From Holothuria scabra (taxonomy: Eukaryota; Echinodermata; Holothuroidea; Aspidochirotida; Holothuriidae), in the NCBI GenBank assembly GCA_037179385.1, contig CM074193.1, positions 8,205,547 through 8,269,546 of the forward strand: a stretch of 64,000 bases of DNA. The letters run 5' to 3'. This document shows positions 58,901 through 64,000 of this stretch, piece after piece; position 1 is the first letter of the stretch, and each line of letters starts with the position of its first letter. The position numbers were made by a program, and so were the translations under genes. The notes under the pieces are model-generated. The model was not told the DNA's origin, made no database searches, and was given only the letters and a program-made list of their open reading frames with translations.

Positions 58901-61900
58901 CCATACATTCCTTGCATTCACACGGAACAAGGACATATTGCTGTAAGTGGAAGCAGTCGATGAGATGCATCAGTACCCCGAAGCGTTAGTTTTGTTGCAT
59001 TGGGTCGAGGGGCATTAGTTGACTTTTGTTTATTTGTCCTTATTGTTTGAATGGACTGTTTAAATGTTCTGTAAAAAGATTGTGAGGAATAATTTATTCT
59101 CCTTCCATCAAACATGTAGAATCACTCTAAGAAGTTGAAGAAAACTTTGAAGCAACTAACTGATCGCCTGAAGACTGAAGATGCCAGGTAAGTATCTGCA
59201 CTCTTGAATGAAATTGTGTAGCTAAATAATCAAAGCTTGTTTGTTGTTGCAAGAATTGCCCAAAATAAAGTGTATTTTTGGTATAATGTGATTGGTCATG
59301 ATGAAGTATTTCTGTGAAAGTATGTCATTGCCATTATTCTTTCTCTTTCACAGTTCTTTAACTAAAAATGGCAACAACATTCTTGCATTTTGGAGTAATA
59401 TGTAAAACGCTTATTTGTATTAACCTGAACACATAGTAATTAAAAGTTTTGAAAGAAACCAATGAAATATTTTTTTTGACATGAAGACCCATTTATGGTT
59501 TGAAAAATGCACCCAGACAGGAATAATCCAGATTTTGCATAACCTACTTACATTATATTATATCCTGTGAGCAATTCTGTGGGAATATAATGTCACACAG
59601 TTGTTTAAACAATTGATAAATAATACATAGTTTTGTAGAGATGAAACTCCATCATATATTAACCTCTAAAAAGATCTGTCATTGTTACCATAGCTTTTAG
59701 GGAAAAACTGCGTTTGCCAATGATAGTACCCAATTCCCTGGTTCATTACTCCAATTAGCTGCTTTAATGAGCTGCAGATTTGATTACTATTCTGTTACAA
59801 TAATACTGAAATAAGTGATGGCAAAAAGTGGATCTAAATACTTGCAGTGCATCCTCTTTCAGTTTATTCTGAGATAAACTGATTTTTTAAGCTTCATGGC
59901 CATTTTTAAATGCTTAAATGGGTATACAATCCGTAGCATAGGGTATTTTTTCGAAATGCCAAATCAAAAGAAACAATGGTTGATGAGTTCGTTCAGTTTT
60001 TTTTTCTGTCTGGACAATGGCAAATGATAACAATAAGCACTGTGGAATATTGCAAGCTTTTTATTTACTGTGATGTTTTGTTTGTGGTTAAAAGTTTTTC
60101 AGCTGAGAGACTTGCTCTTTTGAAACGTTTTATTTTCAGTTGCCCTACAAAACCAAAATAACAAAAAAATTACTGGGCCCACTTTATAATCCACAGGGGC
60201 TAGTTTTAATGATTAGTTGGAAATTATACAGGAGGGAAGAGGATGAGTGCTCAATTATAATATAACAGAGACTATGACTATGCATTTCTTGGGTTGAATC
60301 ACGGACTTCCTTTACATGGACAGAGCATACTGTACTGTACATTGTCGCTACCGTACGTGTGAGAAAAAGGGCACCAAAATGGCTATGGTGTTGTGTGAAA
60401 GTTTGGACTTGGTCAAGTATATCTCCATATTTTGCAAGGAAGTTGAAATATTTTTAAAATATGGCAAGGTAAGGTCAAAATCACTTCACATATTGCAGGA
60501 ATATGATCTTGTTTCCCATTCAAGTTAAACTTTTGCTTAAAATATTACAGAGTCATCTTCAAATCATACAAATTGTATCTTCACGGCAGCCATCTTGGTG
60601 CGCCTTTTTCCCCCAGGTCTGCGGAGACAATCTACGGATAGGACGTACATGTTACATGCTCTGTCCGTGTATATAAGTCCGTGGGTTGAATGTACTATTG
60701 TATAGTATCATCTCATAAGGCAAAACTGATGTATTATCTTTTTTTGTAAAATACAGGAACACACTTTGTTCTACACTTGTTCAAGATGGCTTTCTCGTGC
60801 CTACAAGTGAGCAGCTGGCTGCTTTGGGAATCTCAGGTAACGTTACTGTAAAAATCTGATGCCGGCTTGAAGCGATTGTTTACTTAAACATGCATAATAT
60901 AGATTAGAGGGATTAAGTTGATTCTGTAGCTTATTGGATAAACATAATAGCAAAGGCAATAAGGAGTTTGAAAGGTGGGGTCATAGTTCAGTGGTTTTCC
61001 TTATCTGATATGAGCTAACTTGCAGAAGGTTATCAGAAGAAATTAAGGTTAAACAGTTAAATTATAAGGCTGCCCATGTAAAAGTGGGAAAGATGAAACT
61101 GATGACAGGCTTCTCCCGCTTTCATGATCTCCTAAAACTAAGTCCTTCAAGGGCCCAAATTTTCTCCCAAACTTGCAGAAGCTGGTGGGGTTTCTCTCCA
61201 TCTTCCATAATCCAGTTCAAAGTTAGCATTTTGTTCTTAAGTTCAATGGTTATTAAGCTATGCTTTCTTACAATGAGACAGTGTTGCTATAGCAACACAT
61301 AAAGCATGCACACAAATAATTATCAACTAGCTTGTTGATCAGTGCTTAATGATCATGATCATATTTCTTGTATTAAGAAACTTTTTCTTTCTAATTGCAT
61401 GGAAATGCAGTTTTGACTTCCATGGAAAGAAATGAAAGTAAATCATTTACAAATAAATTCATGATGCATGGTTCAATAGATTACGATTGCTCTTTTTCTT
61501 TACCTGGAATAGGGGAAACAAACCAGTGAGCCACAACTGGAAAAAAGGCTGCGACCTGCCTGACTTAAATGGATTGATTAGAAACTGGGCAGTTAACCTC
61601 ATCCAACTATTATCTAGCTAACTGTACATGAAGGGCATTGATAATTTCACCCTTCTTCATATTCTCAAAGGAAGTTTACTCCATCTTGCTAATGAAATTT
61701 GATGCCTGTCCAGTTTTTTGAAAGTGAATGAGAGAAAATGAAAGCCCTTCTTGGCATACAAAAAAATGCATAGGAGACTTTTAGCAACTGTCAATGATGC
61801 TCTATCAATAGCAAAGTTGTGTCTGAATTTGTCTTGCAACTGGTGTGACTCCTGAATTAATTTTGAGTTTTGAATCTGCTTAGTACCAGTACAAAATTTG

Positions 61901-62182
61901 AAAATAATTTCCTTTATATTTCATAGAATTTTTCAATTTTATTTTCAGCAGAAATTTCACCGTCAGAAGATTCCTCATCAGAAGTTCCTTCGTTAGATGA
62001 TAGAATCCTGCAGTTTTGGCATTCAGTAGTTACAATCGTTGCCAGTAACAAGAAGATTCCTCACTTGGTGGTTGCCCTAGTAACCAGGCTGAGTAGGATT
62101 TCTGACTGTAAACAAACCATTACTGGTGATGTGATTTTAGGATGGATCAAAGCCATTTGTGGTGCTGTCTTTCAGTCAGAGG
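46773..62182 (+). CDS. LAS1L: LAS1-like ribosome biogenesis nuclease, exons 1-8 (3' end outside window)
   Basis: Las1 is the HEPN-family endoribonuclease that, with the kinase Grc3/NOL9, cuts ITS2 of pre-rRNA during large-subunit maturation in the nucleolus. Exons: 46773-46915, 51119-51241, 51758-51830, 55286-55472, 57873-57919, 59120-59187, 60757-60836 and 61949-62182. All have GT..AG borders and agreeing phases, giving 318 residues. The Las1 domain begins VPWISFQEFNWVQSSLF, followed by TPIAIECTINLIEAKL and LTPMQVLARQSGIPEYIVQF. The HEPN catalytic motif R-x4-H is present as RHDTSH, R124 and H129. Residues 224-235 read DGFLVPTSEQLA, a signature shared with vertebrate LAS1L, and exon 8 has the LQFWHSVV block. 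The start ATG has G at -3. The human protein is over 700 residues, so the acidic C-terminal half should lie to the right. Confidence 0.94.
46916..51118 (+). other. LAS1L: LAS1L intron 1
   Basis: 4.2-kb intron. It holds the partial inverted-repeat element at 47560-47790 and a possible A-box (TGGTCAAGTGGTTAGAGC) near 49256 that may mark a decayed SINE B. The rest is AT-rich with no supported gene. Confidence 0.6.
47560..47790 (+). mobile_element. Partial relative of the 1253-bp element (right end only)
   Basis: ATCTGTGGAAAGTTTGGTGA matches ATCTGTGTAAAGTTTGGTGA near 21128, and the end TCCTGTTCAAGGG matches CCCTGTTCAAGGG at 21281-21293. Between them sits a perfect 22-bp palindrome at 47681-47702 with half GCCTACTCACG. 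I found no matching left end nearby. Confidence 0.75.
51119..51241 (+). CDS. LAS1L: LAS1L exon 2
   Basis: Acceptor TCATGCAG, donor GTGAG|GTAAGG. Encodes LGTKTPIAIECTINLIEAKL and KENHLAKLFSLALV. Confidence 0.93.
51758..51830 (+). CDS. LAS1L: LAS1L exon 3
   Basis: Acceptor TTGTTGTAG, donor CGTCAG|GTAAAT. Encodes SISLITHSMQSGGALTPMQV and LARQ. Confidence 0.92.
52682..52877 (+). repeat. Two-copy direct repeat, about 110-bp spacing
   Basis: Copies begin ATGTCACGTCAACAAACAGC and ATGTCACATGGACAGACAGC and both end AGAAAATCAG. They lie in LAS1L intron 3. Confidence 0.65.
53148..53355 (+). mobile_element. SINE family B, copy 1
   Basis: Decayed A box TGGTCTAGTGTTAGAGC and B box CCAGGTTTAATTGC, followed by the family body CTTTAAAAATGGAACCTACT, GCAATGGAGTAGG and CACAACTGAGAAAAG. 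Confidence 0.78.
54045..54375 (+). mobile_element. SINE family B, copy 2 (body)
   Basis: CATACCAAAGACTTTCAAAA, TGGAACCTACTGCCATTGTG and GCAGTGGAGTAAGG match the family body. The head before 54230 is disturbed and reads partly like an inverted SINE head (GGAGTCGAACATCAGACCTC). Confidence 0.65.
54765..55015 (+). mobile_element. SINE family B, copy 3 with (CTAA)n tail
   Basis: Head TTGGCTAGAGCATCCCACTT, B-box region GGAGTTCTAGTCC, body AAAATGGAACCTATTGCCAT and CCACAACTGGAAAAAAGGCC. It ends in AACTCCATCTAACTAACTAA and further CTAA units, the expected SINE 3' tail. Confidence 0.82.
55286..55472 (+). CDS. LAS1L: LAS1L exon 4 (HEPN catalytic motif)
   Basis: Acceptor TTCTCATCAG, donor GAAG|GTGAGA. 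Encodes SGIPEYIVQF, RHDTSH with the catalytic Arg and His, and KAGVYFMISWLKDNFW. Confidence 0.95.
55810..55985 (+). mobile_element. SINE family B, copy 4 (best tRNA-like head)
   Basis: A box TGGTCGAATGGTAGAGC and B box GGGTTCGCTTCCC are both close to the tRNA promoter consensus. The body is ACTCTAAAAAAAGGAACCTA and CCATAACTGGAAAAAAGGCC. Its 3' end runs directly into the minisatellite element. Confidence 0.88.
55983..56730 (+). repeat. Composite minisatellite element, copy 2 (LAS1L intron 4)
   Basis: Four units of about 145 bp carry TTTTTGGTGGAGGTCAAAGG, TCATCTGGGGTCA, GGGTCAAAGTCTGAAAA and ACAATATCTCAAGG. The tail AACATGCTAGTATAACATTT and TATCATCGAAACCTCATTGC equals the tail of the minus-strand copy at 5460-5570. 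Frames through it follow the repeat and are not genes. Confidence 0.88.
57100..57781 (-). pseudogene. Decayed LINE family 1 reverse transcriptase
   Basis: Minus strand from 57781: SVVCKIMEFLIKDRLLRYLL, then LVLSFLEDVSLSLNSGFSVD and LDFQ followed by TAA where the intact copy has Lys. Frameshifted pieces further on still show SQGGVPQGSVLGPL-like codons and a FVDNTEL remnant where the ADD motif should be. It supplies upstream RT blocks missing from the 43.9-kb copy. It lies antisense in LAS1L intron 4. Confidence 0.83.
57873..57919 (+). CDS. LAS1L: LAS1L exon 5
   Basis: Acceptor TGTTTTTAG, donor TTTCAG|GTAAAA, only 47 bases. Encodes (D)DIRDLLITFQQQQFQ. The phase is exact on both sides. Confidence 0.88.
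59120..59187 (+). CDS. LAS1L: LAS1L exon 6
   Basis: Acceptor ACATGTAG, donor CCAG|GTAAGT. Encodes the basic NHSKKLKKTLKQLTDRLK and TEDA plus AG. Confidence 0.88.
60757..60836 (+). CDS. LAS1L: LAS1L exon 7
   Basis: Acceptor AAAATACAG, donor TCAG|GTAACG. Encodes NTLCSTLVQDGFLVPTSEQL and AALGIS, closely matching vertebrate LAS1L. Confidence 0.94.
61510..61625 (+). mobile_element. SINE family B, copy 5 (3' part only)
   Basis: AGGGGAAACAAACCAGTGAG, CCACAACTGGAAAAAAGGCT, TTAGAAACTGGGCAGTTAAC and a CTAACTG end. The tRNA-like head is missing. Confidence 0.75.
61949..62182 (+). CDS. LAS1L: LAS1L exon 8
   Basis: Acceptor ATTTTCAG followed by CAG, donor GAGG|GTATGT. Encodes AEISPSEDSSSEVPSLDDR, ILQFWHSVVTIVASNKKIPH and GWIKAICGAVFQSE. 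A Ser/Glu-rich linker leads into a helical segment. Confidence 0.92.
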
Positions 62183-64000
62183 GTATGTGTTATAAGAATT
62201 GTGATTTGAAATAACTTACAATCAGTTAAAAGAAGGTTGTAAAGGAAACTGTAGCTCTATATGTCAGAGAGGTACTAAAAATAAAAATCTGAAGAAATTT
62301 GCTTTCAATAAAGCTACAATCTTGCACAGAACTGGTGGGACACTTTTCATACTACTGTATTAGTGAATTTCAGTTAGTAGGCTAATATGAAACCCCCAGT
62401 CCCCATCCCAATGTTGCGTCAAGAAAAAATGGCTCCGTGCCGTGAACAGCATAACAGTTGTCAAAATTGGAAGGGGAAGCGGGGTATCCCAACAAGTTTT
62501 GTCCAAGATTTTTCAAGAGAAACATTTTTTATTTCAAATTCAATAAAAATGTTTAAATTTTCGGGCATTCTTCGTTTAAGCTCCTTTTCGAAAGCTAACT
62601 ATACTTTTGGGGATTTTTAGCATAATGAAAGTAAAATTTGAACTGGTATTTTTAACAAATTAAGCAGGATGATAGAATATATCACATTACAAGTTGAAAA
62701 TATGCATTATTAGATGCACAAATCAACCAGGCTTCGACAAATTTTTTTTTCATACTTGTCCGACGGGCTAGCTGTTTTCTCAATCTGCTTGCCCGCATAA
62801 ATATCTACTTGCCCAATTCAAATCTGTTGAGTACATATAATTTTTAAAGTCTAAAAGTACAAATGCCATTTTGCCCAACTCAAAAATTTAAAGCTGGGGG
62901 TTTTGCCCAGTGGGCTGCAACATCGAGCATGTTAGTTGCCAGAGTGATTTTTTACTTGTCCCGGGCTGTCGGGCAGGGGATTTGTTGAAGCCTGAAATCA
63001 ACAACTGCAACAGGTGGAATAGTTCTTTTCCTGGATAAAGGAGTCGTACCATGTCAAACTGATAGTTAGAAGAAGAGTAATTAATTGAAAGAGTGCCAGG
63101 ATCTACCATAGAATGTTGAAAGTCAGAACTGCAAACCAGGCTTCCTTTCATAATAGTGGTAGATCGTTAGGTACGGTTGGTTTGGGCTATATTTTGTAGC
63201 CAATTTTGCATCCTTTGCTGCATTTTTCTCGTTGTGTATTAAAGCTTGGTACATTGCTGTTATGTCTTCTTTTAACCAAAGCATTAATGCATTTTGCATT
63301 TGAATTTGCTTTCAAAACAAATGGTAGACCATTTGGTTGACTAAGCGTTCACCACTGGCCTTGTCAAGGTGACATCTAGGCAGGACACAACAATGGCTCT
63401 ATATACAATGGCATTCTCTGAATTAAAGTAAGCAAAGCAAGTTGGAAGTGGGACAATGGGTCATTAATATCCCTTTACTCATAAGAAGGGATATGACAGA
63501 AGAATGGAAGTACTCAGGTCCAGATTTTTGGCTGCATTTACCTGGGTCCAGGCCCAGGGTCAGCTCATTAAGGTCCCTCCCCACATTTGTGGAAAGGACT
63601 CCGTGCCATGAACAGCAGTTCGGGTGTCCCAGTAAGTTTTGTCCAAGATTGTAGTTCGGTAATTTGTCGGCACTTGGAGTTGTGAGGCACAGAATGGGAT
63701 ATACAAACTGGGCTCAGCACATAAAATAAATTCCCTATCCAAGAGGAATTTATGCCTTCTTGGGGTCATGTCAAACTGATGAATGTTCATGTTTGATTTT
63801 AGTGATTAAGATGTTAAACTGTCTGAAAGAAACTGTGTTTTCAAAGTGACAGATTTCTTCCTTTATGGTTGTGGTTGCTTTAATTGTGCATTAACCACTT
63901 TATAAGACTGAAAATATCACAAATCAAATCTTAATGAGCTTTCCATTTGTTATTGTCAAAGCTTGTTGATGGTGTTCAACTATTTTTTGTATCAATTTAG
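62183..64000 (+). other. LAS1L: LAS1L intron 8, running to the window edge
   Basis: No in-phase exon was found. A partly repeated motif (GCCGTGAACAGCA near 62439 and GCCATGAACAGCA near 63603, each followed by AAGTTTTGTCCAAGATT) occurs twice. The window ends in TTTTTTGTATCAATTTAG, a plausible acceptor, so the next exon may start at the first base outside. Confidence 0.6.

Noticed and set aside
1..64000. A new multi-gene defence or biosynthetic system
   Set aside because: Only four supported genes are present, of unrelated function, with long introns and repeat deserts between them; nothing indicates a functional cluster.

Overview
The window is animal nuclear DNA: AT-rich, with GT..AG introns, polyadenylation signals, retrotransposon fragments, SINEs, miniature inverted-repeat elements and minisatellites. 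Gene content (a death-domain protein, mitochondrial ribosomal protein S9, a GT10 fucosyltransferase, and LAS1-like) and the repeat style suggest a marine invertebrate deuterostome. An echinoderm, perhaps a sea cucumber, is my guess, but nothing here proves it. I found no bacterial operon, CRISPR array or rRNA gene.

Layout. 1-1006 (+): the last two visible exons of a gene ending in a death domain. 3607-22145 (-): a complete ten-exon MRPS9 gene, which I assembled by joining splice sites in phase; it gives 390 codons plus stop, close to the vertebrate length. Its 7.6-kb first intron (14.5-22.05 kb) is a nest of mobile elements: three copies of a tRNA-derived SINE, an inverted-repeat region, a hAT-like MITE with a clean 8-bp target duplication, and a 1253-bp element with 79-bp terminal inverted repeats. 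22.4-31.8 kb: gene-free, with another terminal-inverted-repeat element next to the MRPS9 5' end, two colliding LINE fragments and many copies of a roughly 95-bp repeat core. 31886-33406 (+): an intronless alpha-1,3-fucosyltransferase-like gene with its 3' UTR, followed by an 11-unit minisatellite. 35.8-46.4 kb: gene-free, with a LINE C-terminal relic, a 946-bp inverted-repeat element, and a 5'-truncated LINE with a long open reverse transcriptase frame. 46773-62182 (+): the first eight exons of LAS1L, truncated at the right by the window; its introns hold a second SINE family, a minisatellite element and a decayed LINE.

Function. MRPS9 (mitochondrial small subunit) and LAS1L (nuclease for pre-rRNA ITS2) both serve ribosomes, but they sit 25 kb apart on opposite strands, so I read this as coincidence. 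The fucosyltransferase acts in the Golgi and the death-domain protein in signalling; nothing links the four genes into one pathway. The most unusual material is in the repeats: a minisatellite dense in nuclear-receptor-type direct repeats, found at three places, and a dispersed core repeat found at least eight times between 23 and 42 kb. I see no convincing new multi-gene system.
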